Shown: positions 1 through 8,262, counted from the first letter of the stretch. The stretch is DNA of 56,688 bases from Pseudomonadota bacterium (GCA_947475315.1 CANJMY010000013.1:1-56688); one strand, 5' to 3'. The notes: generated from the sequence alone by a model not told the origin. Translations and numbers: made by a program.

Positions 1-2
1 AG

Positions 3-1025
3 CTCTCCTACATCCAGACCATCCTGACCAGCGGTCGCAACCTGCGCGCGCTGATCGACGAGATCCTCGACTTCTCCAGCGGCGAGGCCGGCGAGCTGGT
101 GCTGGTCGACGAGATGTTCGACGTGAACGCCGCGATCGACGAGCTGCAGATGCTGTTCCGCATGCAGGCGGTCGCCAAGAACCTGACGCTGACCTTCAAG
201 ATTGAGACCGGCGTGCCGGACAAGTGTCTGGTGGACGGGCGCCGCATCCGGCAGGTGCTGGTCAACCTCATCGGCAACGCGCTCAAGTTCACTGAGAAGG
301 GCAACGTGAACGTGACGGTGCGCGCCGCCACCGGCCTCGACCGCCTCGCGCTGCGGTTCGAGGTGGTGGACACCGGCATCGGCATCGCGCCGGACGTGCT
401 GCCGCGCCTGTTCGAGCCGTTCCATCAGGCCGACCCGGGCATCAGCCGTCGCTACGGCGGCACGGGCCTTGGGCTCGCGATCTCCAAGGCGATCGCCAAG
501 CGTCTGGGCGGCTCGATCCGCGCGGTCAGCCAGGTGGGCAAGGGCTCGTCGTTCACGTTCGACGCGCCGGTCCGGCCCGCGCCGATCGAGGTGGTGCCCG
601 AGCGTCAGGCGGCGAAGGAGGCGATCCCCACCGACAAGCGCCACCAGGTGCTGATGGCCGAGGACAACGAGGTCAACGTCATGGTGACCGCGGCCATGCT
701 GCGCCGCCTGAACTGCGACGTGGACATCGCCCGCAACGGCGCCGAGGCCGCCGAACGCGCCCGCCAGCGCCCGTACGAGATCATCTTCATGGACGTCATG
801 ATGCCCGACGTGGACGGCCTGGAGGCCACGCGTCGCATCCGCGCGATGCGCCCCGCCAAGCGCCCCTACATCGTGGCGCTGACCGCGGGTGTCATGCCCA
901 CCGACCGCGAGCGCTGCGTCGCCGCCGGCATGGACGACTTTGTGCCCAAGCCCGTGCAGCTCGAAGAGATCCGCTCGGCGATCGACCGCGCGCACCGCGC
1001 CGCCCGGCTCCGCTCGCAGCCCTGA
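3..1025 (+). CDS. Hybrid sensor histidine kinase, C-terminal part (5' end outside window)
   Basis: The reading frame is open from base 3, so the N-terminus and sensor lie upstream of the window. The visible part begins in the dimerisation helices (LSYIQTILTSGRNLRALIDE). It continues into an HATPase_c domain with N-box (LVNLIGNALKF), G1 box (DTGIGIAPD) and G2 box (GGTGLGLAISK), then a C-terminal receiver domain. The probable phospho-accepting Asp of the receiver is in IIFMDVMMPD (codon 792-794), followed by the conserved Lys in FVPKPV. The phosphorylated His is not in view. Such hybrid kinases autophosphorylate on His and pass the phosphate to their own receiver. The input signal and output partner cannot be told from this fragment. 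The aminotransferase gene follows after 64 bases on the same strand. Confidence 0.93.
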   Translation, partial: LSYIQTILTSGRNLRALIDEILDFSSGEAGELVLVDEMFDVNAAIDELQMLFRMQAVAKNLTLTFKIETGVPDKCLVDGRRIRQVLVNLIGNALKFTEKGNVNVTVRAATGLDRLALRFEVVDTGIGIAPDVLPRLFEPFHQADPGISRRYGGTGLGLAISKAIAKRLGGSIRAVSQVGKGSSFTFDAPVRPAPIEVVPERQAAKEAIPTDKRHQVLMAEDNEVNVMVTAAMLRRLNCDVDIARNGAEAAERARQRPYEIIFMDVMMPDVDGLEATRRIRAMRPAKRPYIVALTAGVMPTDRERCVAAGMDDFVPKPVQLEEIRSAIDRAHRAARLRSQP

Positions 1026-1089
1026 TCGCCGCGACGGGATCGACGACGCGCGGCTCGCGCGGTACGCGACGGGACCTCCCGGAGGCCCC

Positions 1090-2286
1090 ATGAGCGCCCG
1101 TCCCCTGTTGATGATCCCCGGCCCCATCGAGATCTCCGACGCCGTCGCCAACGCCGTCGCCGAGCGCCCGCGCGCCCACACCGCGCCCGACTTCGTCGCC
1201 GCCTACGGCCGCGCGCTGGACGGCATGGCGCAGATCTGGCGCGCCCCCGAGGGCGCCGTCCCGTTCGCCGTCCCGGGATCGGGCACGATCGCCATGGAGA
1301 CCGCCGCGTCCAACCTGATCGACCCGGGCGACGCCGTGGTGGTCGCCAGCACAGGCTATTTCGGCGACCGCATGGCCGAGATGCTGCGCCGCCGCGGCGC
1401 GACCGTGACCATGGTCCAGGCCCCCACCGTGGGCGACGTGCCCGACGCGGCCGCAGTGCGCGAGGCGCTCGCCGCCACCGGCGCGAAGGCGCTGTTCGCC
1501 ACCCATGTGGACACCTCGACCGGCGTTCGGATTGACCCGGTGCCGCTGGCCGCCGCCGCGCGTGACGCCGGCGCGCTGAGCGTGTTCGACGGCGTGTGCG
1601 CCACTGCGGGCGAGGCCTTCGACATGGCCGCCTTGGGCGCCGACGTGTACCTGACGGCCTCGCAGAAGGCGATCGGCCTGCCGCCGGGCATGGCGCTGTG
1701 GGTGGCGTCCGCGCGCGCCCTCGCCACGCGCGCCGCGCTCAAGAGCCCGCCGCCCATGTCGATCGACTGGCAGCCCTGGCAGCCCGTGATGGAGGCCTAC
1801 CGCGCTGGGAAGCCGTCCTACTTCTCCACGCCGGCCACCACGCTGGGCTGGGCGCTGGCCGTGGGCACGGCGGAGATCTTGGCGGGCGACGCCGACCCGG
1901 CCAAGGCGATGGAGCTCCGCTGGGCCGCGCACCGCAGCACGGCGCTGGGCTTTCGCGCGGCGTGGTCCGCGATGGGCCTCAAGCTGCTCCCCGTCCGCGA
2001 CGAGGTCACCGCGCACACGCTGTCGGCGCTGTGGCTGCCGGACGGCGTCGACGCCCCACGCCTGCTGCCTGAGGTCCGCAACCGCGGCGCGATCATCGCG
2101 GGCGGCCTGCACCCGGCCGTGCGCGAGCGCACCTTCCGCGTGGGCCACATGGGCGTGGTCACCGGCCGACCGGACGCGCTGCGCCTGACGGTGTCGGCGG
2201 TGGCGGGCGGCCTTGCGGCCTGCGGCGTGTCGGTGGACGAGGCCGCGGCGCTCAGCGCGTTTGACGCGGCGTTTCAGAGCGCCTGA
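1090..2286 (+). CDS. Class V aminotransferase, PLP-dependent (alanine-glyoxylate/serine-pyruvate type)
   Basis: A 398-residue protein of the fold-type I, class V aminotransferase family. The N-terminal MIPGPIEI motif is characteristic of the alanine-glyoxylate / serine-pyruvate aminotransferase group. The Schiff-base lysine is expected at K193 in TASQKAIGLPPGMALW. SVFDGVCATAGE supplies the PLP-ring Asp region. The ATG at 1090 is preceded by GGAGG about 5 bases upstream. Family members move amino groups between small amino and keto acids (serine, alanine, glyoxylate, pyruvate), and some act in phosphonate degradation; the exact substrate cannot be fixed here. No other gene of amino-acid or glyoxylate metabolism is adjacent. 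It converges on the small minus-strand gene ending at 2294. Confidence 0.88.
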   Translation: MSARPLLMIPGPIEISDAVANAVAERPRAHTAPDFVAAYGRALDGMAQIWRAPEGAVPFAVPGSGTIAMETAASNLIDPGDAVVVASTGYFGDRMAEMLRRRGATVTMVQAPTVGDVPDAAAVREALAATGAKALFATHVDTSTGVRIDPVPLAAAARDAGALSVFDGVCATAGEAFDMAALGADVYLTASQKAIGLPPGMALWVASARALATRAALKSPPPMSIDWQPWQPVMEAYRAGKPSYFSTPATTLGWALAVGTAEILAGDADPAKAMELRWAAHRSTALGFRAAWSAMGLKLLPVRDEVTAHTLSALWLPDGVDAPRLLPEVRNRGAIIAGGLHPAVRERTFRVGHMGVVTGRPDALRLTVSAVAGGLAACGVSVDEAAALSAFDAAFQSA

Positions 2287-2293
2287 GCGCGGA

Positions 2294-2551
2294 TCAGGCC
2301 TGACGGCGACGCGCGGCGAGCAGGCCCGCCGCGACCACGAGGCCCGCGACCGCGGGGCTGAGCGCGTCGGCGTTGCAGGCGCAGCCGCCCTTCTCGCCAG
2401 ACAGCGCGGCCGCGCCCAGGCCACCAGACGGGTAGGTGTCCGAGTCGGACCCGACGTCGGTGTCGGTGGACGCGTCCGTGTCCGAGTCCGTGTCCGCCGC
2501 CAGGGCGAACGACGGGACGATCAACGCCAGCACAAGCCACACCGCGCGCAT
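2294..2551 (-). CDS. Miniature MYXO-CTERM-like surface protein
   Basis: An 85-residue protein starting at the ATG at 2551 with a good ribosome site (GGAGGAGAC). It has three parts. The first is a signal peptide (about residues 1-18, ending ALA). The second is a low-complexity linker of Asp, Thr and Ser (about residues 19-41, many DTD/SDT units). The third is a C-terminal tripartite tail: a GGCACNA cysteine motif, a hydrophobic helix (AVAGLVVAAGLLA) and a terminal RRR cluster. That tail is the layout of MYXO-CTERM / GlyGly-CTERM sorting signals of Myxococcota, which are thought to be cut and anchored by a dedicated sorting protease. There is almost no mature domain between signal and tail. Function unknown. 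It may be a surface spacer or lipid-linked peptide. Confidence 0.75.
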   Translation of the reverse strand: MRAVWLVLALIVPSFALAADTDSDTDASTDTDVGSDSDTYPSGGLGAAALSGEKGGCACNADALSPAVAGLVVAAGLLAARRRQA

Positions 2552-2592
2552 GTCTCCTCCGAGGCGAACTCCCTAGCCTCGCAGGCGACGAT

Positions 2593-2613
2593 CGGCCCCT
2601 GTGATCAGGGCCG
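2593..2613 (-). terminator. Hairpin at the stop codon of the 2605-4587 gene
   Basis: CGGCCCCTG and CAGGGCCG form an 8-bp stem with one bulged base and a TGAT loop, overlapping the stop codon of the minus-strand lipoprotein gene. No T tract follows, so it may be a terminator stem or only a 3'-end stabilising hairpin. Confidence 0.3.
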
Positions 2614-4587
2614 ACGCTGGCAGGCGCCGCCGTCGGGCAGCGCGGCCGCGGCCGGCGTGGGAATCCAGGCGACCGCGACCCGGTCGACGTTGAGCGCGCG
2701 CGGCCACCACTGGACCGTGTCGCCGTTCTCCCGAAGCTCGGCGACCACCGAGGGCACGCCGCCGTCGTCGGCCATCACGCGCAAGACGCCGCGCTCAAGC
2801 ACCGCCGCACGGACCGTCGTGCGCGTCTCGCCCCAGATCAGAAAGCCACCGTCGCCGTCGAAGCCGATCTGGACGCTGTCGCCGGACGTGCAGCGTACGC
2901 GGCCGGACTCGCGATCCTCAACCGGCGCCCAGGAGGGCTCGACGCGTGCCAGGGTGATGGGGCCCTCGTCCCAGGCGGCGCGCTCGGCGGCGGTGAGCGG
3001 GCGCGTGACCACGGCGGAGCTGCCGTCGCGCACCACGCCAAGCACGCCCTCGCCGTCCCACTGGACGCGCGCCGGGTAGCGCAGGTTGGGCCAGGGCAGG
3101 ACCAGCGTCGCCTCGTTCTTCTGCAACGTCAGGCGGTACAAGCCCGGGTGTGCGCCCGCGTCGGTGAACAGCAGGGTGCCGGGGTCGTCGAACGCAACGT
3201 CGACCGGCGCGCGGTCGGAGGCGGCGTCGTAGACGATGACGCGGTCGTCCTCAGCGCGCGAGCTCCACCACACCACGGCGCCCTTGTCGGCGGTGGCGTG
3301 CACCGAGCCGTCGGGAGTGGACGCGACGGCGTCCGGCGGCGGCACAGGCCTGAGGAGCGGGCGGGTGAGCGGCCCTCCGTCCGCGCGCATCAGCACGGTG
3401 GCAAGCGGACGGGCCTTGTCGGCGCCATACACGTTGAGCGACGACGAGCTCGCCACCATGTGCGAGAAGCTCTCACGCGGGCGCGGGTGCGCCACGGTGG
3501 TCGCCAACCAAGTGGTGGGCGGCAGAGGCGGAACGCACACGTCCAGCTCGGTCGCGGAAGGATCGGCCGGGTCGGCGTAGACGCCGGAGGCGAGGCCGAG
3601 GCTCGGGTCGAACCACACCTCGCGCGACGCGCCGTCGCCGACGATCGACGCCAGGATGCGCGGCGCGCCCGACGGCGACTGGGTCAGCAGCGCCAGGCAG
3701 CCAGGCCCGCACGGGAGCGCCTGCTTGGACGAGGCCGAGCCGACCGTGACCGCGTCCGACGCGGCGGTGGTGCTGATGGGCGCCACCGGCGTGCAAGGCT
3801 TCGGACGCAGGATGGCGCCGGACGCCGCGCGGACCGCGGCGGCGAGCGTCGCAGGGACGCCGGCCGCATGCAGCGCCTCGACCGCGGGCTTGGGCGCGTC
3901 ACCGGGCGGGATGGCAACCAGCACGCGCGCCACGTCGGTGTGCTCGATGTAGGCGACGCGGTCCTGGCCGTTGACGGTCCAGATGACCGGGGCGCCGACG
4001 TCACCCTCGGGGACGATGCGCACCGCGGGGCCCTTCGGCAGCGCGATCCGGTAGATGCCGCCGAGGTCGCCGACCTCGGCCACGACCACCGCGCCGCCGC
4101 CTACCGTGACGGTGGGATGCGCCAGCTTGAGCGTCTTGTTGTCGCGCAAGGCCACCACACGGCCGCCCGCGCCCGACTTGTCGGTGAGCGTGATCTGGAC
4201 ACGCTCGCCCTCGTTGATCATCGCGCGCCAGCCGCCGTCCGGCGACGCGCCGGAGGTGAGCGTGACGCCGCCGACCGACAGCTTGGTGCCGCTGACATGG
4301 TACTCGCCGGGTCCGTCGAGCGCGACCACGCGCCGCGACCCGTCCGCCTTGGCGAGCGCGACGATCGGGTGGGGGTCGCCGTCGGTGGTGAGGGCCAGCG
4401 CGTCGACCCGCTCGCCGGCGTCGGCGACGAACCACACCTGCTGGGTCCAGGGCTCGGCCGCCGCCTTGTCGAGCGGGTTGAGTCGGTCGTCCGCCTCGTC
4501 GGGTGCCACCGGCTCTTCCGTGGTCCAGCAGCCAGGAACCGAGACGAGGACCCCAAGCGTCAGCAACCAGCTCCAGCGCACAGACAC
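2605..4587 (-). CDS. Lipoprotein with beta-propeller-like repeats, function unknown
   Basis: About 660 residues. The frame stays open far upstream, but the first credible start is GTG at 4587 (or GTG at 4581). Both sit behind AGGAGGT (4591-4597) and give a short signal peptide ending in the lipobox VSVPGC, with lipidation expected at Cys20. The mature part has many beta-strand blocks with recurring patterns such as VALAKADG, RVAYIEHTD and GLYRLTLQ, resembling TolB/WD40-type propeller repeats. No catalytic motif was recognised. It is transcribed divergently from the Ser/Thr kinase gene, with about 120 bases between the starts, so the two may share a control region. A role as an envelope sensor or scaffold is inference only. 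Confidence 0.8.
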   Translation of the reverse strand: MSVRWSWLLTLGVLVSVPGCWTTEEPVAPDEADDRLNPLDKAAAEPWTQQVWFVADAGERVDALALTTDGDPHPIVALAKADGSRRVVALDGPGEYHVSGTKLSVGGVTLTSGASPDGGWRAMINEGERVQITLTDKSGAGGRVVALRDNKTLKLAHPTVTVGGGAVVVAEVGDLGGIYRIALPKGPAVRIVPEGDVGAPVIWTVNGQDRVAYIEHTDVARVLVAIPPGDAPKPAVEALHAAGVPATLAAAVRAASGAILRPKPCTPVAPISTTAASDAVTVGSASSKQALPCGPGCLALLTQSPSGAPRILASIVGDGASREVWFDPSLGLASGVYADPADPSATELDVCVPPLPPTTWLATTVAHPRPRESFSHMVASSSSLNVYGADKARPLATVLMRADGGPLTRPLLRPVPPPDAVASTPDGSVHATADKGAVVWWSSRAEDDRVIVYDAASDRAPVDVAFDDPGTLLFTDAGAHPGLYRLTLQKNEATLVLPWPNLRYPARVQWDGEGVLGVVRDGSSAVVTRPLTAAERAAWDEGPITLARVEPSWAPVEDRESGRVRCTSGDSVQIGFDGDGGFLIWGETRTTVRAAVLERGVLRVMADDGGVPSVVAELRENGDTVQWWPRALNVDRVAVAWIPTPAAAALPDGGACQRRP

Positions 4588-4710
4588 CCGACCTCCTCGG
4601 ACCAACCGGACCCGCCCGCCACAGGACGACGAATGCGTCACCGGGTGGACACTTCGGATTCGTACCACAGTCGAGGGCGCGCTACGCGGACCCGGGAGGG
4701 GAATGTTCAG

Positions 4711-6516
4711 GTGAAGGAAGCGTCCACGCCGTCGGCGGTCGATCCGAACGGCCCCACCTCGCAAGAGACCCGCGTTGCACGGGCACTTGGCCCTGGTGAG
4801 CGGCTGGGGCGCTGGGTGCTCGTTCGCACCCTCGGCGAGGGCGCCACGGCGACCGTGTGGGCCGCACGCCACGAGCAGCTCGGCGCAGAGGTCGCAATCA
4901 AGGTCTTCCACCGCAAGGACCTTCCGTTCCACACCGTGCTGGGCGAGGCCAAGGCGGCGGCGGGGATCCCGTCGCGCAACGCGATCTGGGTGTACGACGT
5001 CGACACGTTCGACGGGCACCACGCGATCGTCATGGAGCTGTGCGCGGACGGCGACCAAGCCGCGCGCTCTCTGCGCGACGCGCAGCCCAAGGACCACGCC
5101 GAGGCCGCGCGCTGGATCGCCGAGGCCGCGCGAGGTCTGGCCGCCGCGCACGACGGCAGCGTGTTCCACAAGGACGTGAAGCCCGCGAACATCCTGATCA
5201 ACCCGAGTGATGGCCGCGCGCAGATCACCGACTTTGGCTTGGCGAACCCCGCGCTGTGGCGCCCCCGCTCGTCGCGGTCGCGGCACGCGGCGCAGGCCAC
5301 CGTCGCGCTCGACGACCTGATCGAGTCGCCGCTGTCGGTGGTCGACCCTCACGCGTCGATCCGCGGGTCGATGCGGCTGGGCACGCCGGAATTCATGGCG
5401 CCTGAGCAGGCGGTCGGCCTGCGCCGCGACCTGGACGGCAACCACGCGCTCGATCGTCGCCACCTGATCGCGATCGACGTGTACGGGCTGGGCGCGACGC
5501 TCTGGTACCTGCTGGTCGGCCACCCGCCCTTCCCGCTCGACGGCGGCGACCCCGAGCAGATGACCCCCGCCGAGATCATGGCGCAGGTGGTGGAGCGCTC
5601 CCCGCCCACCGCCCGCAAGGCCAACCCCAAGGTGCCTCGCCGCCTGGCCGCGATCGTCGACAAGGCGATGCACCGCGACCCGCTCAAGCGCTACCGGGAC
5701 GCGTCCGCGCTGGCGGATGACCTGGACGCGTGGCGCACCGAGCACCCTACGTCGCTCGACCGCGGGCCGATCGCGCGCGCCGCCGTGCACCTGTGGCGCG
5801 AGCGCGCCCTGACGGCGCTGCTGGTCGTGCTCGCGTTCATCACCGCCGGGTCCACCTGGGTGGTCCGGGCGAACGACGCGCGCATCCGCGAGCAGTCCTC
5901 GCAGATCGAGGAGCAGCGGCTGGCGCTGGAGACACAGGAGGCCAGCTTCACCGACCTGGAGCGCAAGCACTCCAAGACCGAGGCCGTGCTCGACAAGACC
6001 CGCGCGACCTTGGAGTCTACGCGCACCGCGCTCAGCGCGTCGGACGGCGCCATCCACCAGCGCGACGCCGAGCTCGCCGCGCGCGACGCGCAGCTCCAGG
6101 CCGCCGTCGACCAGCTTGCCGCCGCCGAGACCGCGCTCACCGAGACGTCGACCGGCCTGGACGAGACCCGCCGCGACCTGCTCGCCTTGCAGCTCGATCG
6201 CGACGCGCAGCTGGCCCAGCTGGAGTCCACGCGGCGCGCGCTCGCCGATACGTCCAAGCAGCTCGACCGCACCAGCGACGCGCTGTCCACCGCGACCGAG
6301 AACAACCTCGACCTGCGCCACACCGTCGATGACCTCGAAGGCGATGTGGCCGCACGCTCCGCGCGCATCGCCGCGCTGGAGAAGGCCGACGCCGCGTCCC
6401 GACAGGAGCTCGCCACCCTGCGCGATCAGGTCGCCCAGGCCCGGCAGCGGATCACCGAGCTGCGCGCCGAGGCCGACCGCCTACGGGCTCTGCAGGACGC
6501 CCCGAGCGGCGGCTGA
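4711..6516 (+). CDS. Transmembrane serine/threonine protein kinase with C-terminal coiled coil
   Basis: A 601-residue Hanks-type kinase. The GTG start at 4711 has GGGAGGGGAA 8 bases upstream. Kinase landmarks are the Gly-rich loop GEGATATVW, VAIK (K64), catalytic loop FHKDVKPANILIN (H153-K154-D155, with HKD in place of the usual HRD), DFG (D174) and GTPEFMAPEQ. All catalytic residues are therefore present. The activation segment carries an insert of about 45 residues between DFG and APE, rich in Arg and Ser. A single membrane helix (about residues 366-386, ALLVVLAFITAGSTWVV) is followed by about 200 residues of near-continuous Glu/Arg/Ala/Leu coiled coil. The coiled coil would lie in the periplasm if the kinase domain is cytoplasmic. 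The substrate is unknown. The 3' end overlaps the convergent lipoprotein gene by 36 bases. Confidence 0.93.
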   Translation: MKEASTPSAVDPNGPTSQETRVARALGPGERLGRWVLVRTLGEGATATVWAARHEQLGAEVAIKVFHRKDLPFHTVLGEAKAAAGIPSRNAIWVYDVDTFDGHHAIVMELCADGDQAARSLRDAQPKDHAEAARWIAEAARGLAAAHDGSVFHKDVKPANILINPSDGRAQITDFGLANPALWRPRSSRSRHAAQATVALDDLIESPLSVVDPHASIRGSMRLGTPEFMAPEQAVGLRRDLDGNHALDRRHLIAIDVYGLGATLWYLLVGHPPFPLDGGDPEQMTPAEIMAQVVERSPPTARKANPKVPRRLAAIVDKAMHRDPLKRYRDASALADDLDAWRTEHPTSLDRGPIARAAVHLWRERALTALLVVLAFITAGSTWVVRANDARIREQSSQIEEQRLALETQEASFTDLERKHSKTEAVLDKTRATLESTRTALSASDGAIHQRDAELAARDAQLQAAVDQLAAAETALTETSTGLDETRRDLLALQLDRDAQLAQLESTRRALADTSKQLDRTSDALSTATENNLDLRHTVDDLEGDVAARSARIAALEKADAASRQELATLRDQVAQARQRITELRAEADRLRALQDAPSGG

Positions 6517-7266
6517 GACGATCGGCGTGAGGTCGCTGAGTCGCGCGCCCGCTCGCTCGTCGTCGGAGAGCTGACCGTCCGCGTCCAGGTCCGAGTAGAG
6601 CGCGGCGTCCGACAGCAGCGCGTCGACCAGCGCGTCATGCTCGGCTGAGTCGGGGCCGATCGACACGTCCTGGCCGGCGTCCAGCGCGGGCTGCACCGCC
6701 GCGAGCCACTCCGGTGCGCCAAAGTCGAGGATCACCGGCACGACGACCGGGGTCTTATTGGCCTTGCCGGTGGTCTCGCCCGAGTCCGCGCCGAACTCGA
6801 CGTCGCCAGGCAGGCCCAGGTCCGGGAAGCTGAGGTCGAGATCGATGGCGGTACCGTCCGGGAGCGCGCCCTGACCGAACAGCCCGCCCTGCATCACCAG
6901 GTCAAGCTGGCACCACGGGCCGAGCGGGGCGCGAACGCGAGGCGGCAGCAGCGTGTTGTACGGGTTGTCCAGGCCCACGATCCACGGCTGCGGCACGCCC
7001 TTGCGCGGGTTGGCGACCGTGCCCGGGGGCGCGCCCACGCGCGGGACCACGCCCACCTCAGGCGGCAGGCCCGGCCAGTCGAGCTGGTCGTCGCGCGGCG
7101 CGCACGGGCGGAAGCGAACCGCGCGGACGCCGAGCTCCAGCGTGTCCCAGGTGAGGGTCTCCAGGCCGCGCGACGCCCGCACCCGCATGGCGACGCGCAC
7201 CGGGTCCTTGCCCGCGTCCGGCGAGCAACCCATCCCCAGCGCCACGAGCCAAATCCAGCACCGCAT
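6481..7266 (-). CDS. Putative lipoprotein, function unknown
   Basis: A 261-residue protein with a very short signal peptide and lipobox ALGMGC (lipidated Cys14). The mature region contains a segment rich in Asp and Gly (DLDLSFPDLGLPGDVEFGADSG split by Asp/Gly turns) and near its C-terminus LYSDLDADGQLSDDE, an EF-hand-like calcium-binding loop of DxDxDG type. It begins 9 bases after the cysH stop on the same strand and could be cotranscribed with it, although no sulfur-related motif is visible. Its last 36 bases overlap the 3' end of the convergent kinase gene. It resembles in style the lipoprotein at 30796-31698. No enzyme family recognised. Confidence 0.78.
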   Translation of the reverse strand: MRCWIWLVALGMGCSPDAGKDPVRVAMRVRASRGLETLTWDTLELGVRAVRFRPCAPRDDQLDWPGLPPEVGVVPRVGAPPGTVANPRKGVPQPWIVGLDNPYNTLLPPRVRAPLGPWCQLDLVMQGGLFGQGALPDGTAIDLDLSFPDLGLPGDVEFGADSGETTGKANKTPVVVPVILDFGAPEWLAAVQPALDAGQDVSIGPDSAEHDALVDALLSDAALYSDLDADGQLSDDERAGARLSDLTPIVSAAARGVLQSP

Positions 7267-7275
7267 GCCGCTGTT

Positions 7276-8007
7276 CTACCCCGCGGCCACCGCCCCGCCC
7301 GCCACGTCGACGATGTCCGGGTAGTGCATGCCGCACTCGGTCTTGGTCGTGCCCGCCCAGCGGCCGGCGCGCTCGTCGTGGGGATCGGCGTCGGCGCTGA
7401 CCGGGTGGGTGCACGGCGCGCAGCCGATGCTGCGGTAGCCCTGCTCCAGCAGCGGGTTGTAGGGCACGTCCTGGGCGGCCAGGTAGGCGAACACGCGGGC
7501 GCGGTTCCAGTCGGCCAGTGGGTTCACCTTCACCAGCCCGTAAGCGTGGTCCCACTCGACGAGGCTGGTCGAGCCACGGGACGTGGACTGGTCGCGCCGC
7601 ACGCCGGTGATCCACGCGTCCAGCTCGGACAGGGCGCCGCGCAGCGGCTCGACCTTGCGGAGCCTGCAGCACGCGTCCGGGTCGCGGTCCCACAGCGCGT
7701 CGCCGTGGGTCGCCGCCTGAGCGCGCACCGACTCGCGCGGGCGGACCGAGCGGATCTGCAGGTCGTAGCGCGCTTGGATTCGCTCGCGGAGCTCGTAGGT
7801 CTCCGGGAAGAGCAGGCCGGTGTCCAGGAAGAAGACCGGCACCGGGCGGCCCAGACCCGCCAGCATGTCGATCACGACCAGCGTCTGCGGGCCGAGCGAG
7901 CTGGCGATGGCGATGCGGTCGCCAAACTGATCGGTGACGGCGCGCAGGACGTCCAGCGGATCCGTGAGGCGGGTCAGTTGTTCTGCGACGTGGCGGGTGA
8001 CGTTCAT
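7276..8007 (-). CDS. cysH: Assimilatory adenylyl-sulfate (APS) reductase, CysH family
   Basis: A 243-residue PAPS/APS reductase. It reduces activated sulfate to sulfite with thioredoxin as electron donor, in the cytoplasmic route from sulfate to cysteine. Four cysteines in the pattern CC...CxxC (C113-C114 in DACCRLRK, C196/C199 in GCAPCT) indicate a [4Fe-4S] cluster, and C225 in KTECGMH is the catalytic Cys. The iron-sulfur cysteines favour APS rather than PAPS as substrate. The SSLGPQT segment is the P-loop-like nucleotide site. The ATG at 8007 has CGGAGAA 7 bases upstream. No other sulfate-assimilation gene is in the window. The 360-base leader upstream contains two poly-cysteine short ORFs, an intrinsic terminator and alternative hairpins, which points to control by cysteine supply. 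Confidence 0.95.
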   Translation of the reverse strand: MNVTRHVAEQLTRLTDPLDVLRAVTDQFGDRIAIASSLGPQTLVVIDMLAGLGRPVPVFFLDTGLLFPETYELRERIQARYDLQIRSVRPRESVRAQAATHGDALWDRDPDACCRLRKVEPLRGALSELDAWITGVRRDQSTSRGSTSLVEWDHAYGLVKVNPLADWNRARVFAYLAAQDVPYNPLLEQGYRSIGCAPCTHPVSADADPHDERAGRWAGTTKTECGMHYPDIVDVAGGAVAAG

Positions 8008-8040
8008 CAGGTTCTCCGAGGGGGCGTTCGTTTCGTGGAA

Positions 8041-8114
8041 CGCATCGTCGGAGCCGAACCCCCGACGATGCGCCGGGGTTCGGGGTCCTCTGGACTCGAC
8101 CTAGGTCGAGGTCC
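8041..8114 (-). promoter_or_regulatory. Alternative hairpins in the cysH leader
   Basis: Three perfect or near-perfect stems lie between leader ORF 2 and cysH. Stem C is the 16-base palindrome CTCGACCTAGGTCGAG (8095-8110), extended to 8092-8114 with one bulge; it contains the TAG stop of leader ORF 2. Stem B pairs 8075-8083 (GGGGTTCGG) with 8054-8062, 9 bp. Stem A pairs 8041-8051 (CGCATCGTCGG) with 8062-8072, 11 bp. A and B interleave: each uses the other's loop, so they are either mutually exclusive or form an H-type pseudoknot, which would be sterically tight because the connecting loops are only 2 bases. Stem A ends 33 bases before the cysH ATG. I recognise no known riboswitch class here. 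Confidence 0.72.
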
Positions 8115-8184
8115 GCACAGACCCGTCCGCCCGGTGCAGGCAGCACGGACAGGGACAGCACATGGCGGAGGAGAGGAAGCGCAT
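8101..8184 (-). CDS. Poly-cysteine leader peptide 2 of cysH (27 aa)
   Basis: A short ORF read on the minus strand from ATG at 8184 to TAG at 8103-8101. It has 27 codons and includes the run MCCPCPCC (five Cys in seven residues after an internal Met at 8163). No strong Shine-Dalgarno site is visible; the 20 bases before the ATG carry two copies of GACCCTG. The CCPC core is shared with leader ORF 1. The stop codon lies inside a perfect 16-base palindrome, so the position of a translating or stalled ribosome would decide whether that stem can form. Peptides of this kind are known to sense charged tRNA-Cys in cis. A small metal-binding peptide is an alternative reading. Confidence 0.6.
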   Translation of the reverse strand: MRFLSSAMCCPCPCCLHRADGSVRTST

Positions 8185-8220
8185 CAGTCAGGGTCCAGGG
8201 TCAGGAGAGAGGTCGAAAAT

Positions 8221-8262
8221 ACACGAAGCCCGCCGCGGTGGTCACCGGGGCGGGCTTCGTGT
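8221..8262 (-). terminator. Intrinsic terminator between the two cysH leader ORFs
   Basis: On the minus strand ACACGAAGCCCGCC (8262 to 8249) pairs perfectly over 14 bp with GGCGGGCTTCGTGT (8234 to 8221). A smaller stem CGGTG/CACCG sits in the loop, and the hairpin is followed by ATTTTC. It lies 36 bases after the stop of leader ORF 1 and before leader ORF 2 and cysH. The 5' arm with its CC extension can instead pair with GGCGCGGGTGCGTGTGG (8319 to 8303) inside leader ORF 1: seven contiguous pairs plus six more across an internal loop and a bulge. That would be a classical anti-terminator arrangement. Confidence 0.8.

Noticed and set aside
4588-6321. Upstream extension of the minus-strand lipoprotein frame to 6321
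   Set aside because: The extension lies antisense to the Ser/Thr kinase, is Arg/Gly-rich without motifs, and a lipobox with a good ribosome site is present at 4587.
8041-8114. Known riboswitch (SAM, SAH, SAM-II type) for cysH
   Set aside because: The stems could form an H-type pseudoknot as in SAM-II, but I see no conserved ligand-binding core and the connecting loops are too short; the poly-Cys ORFs explain sensing better.
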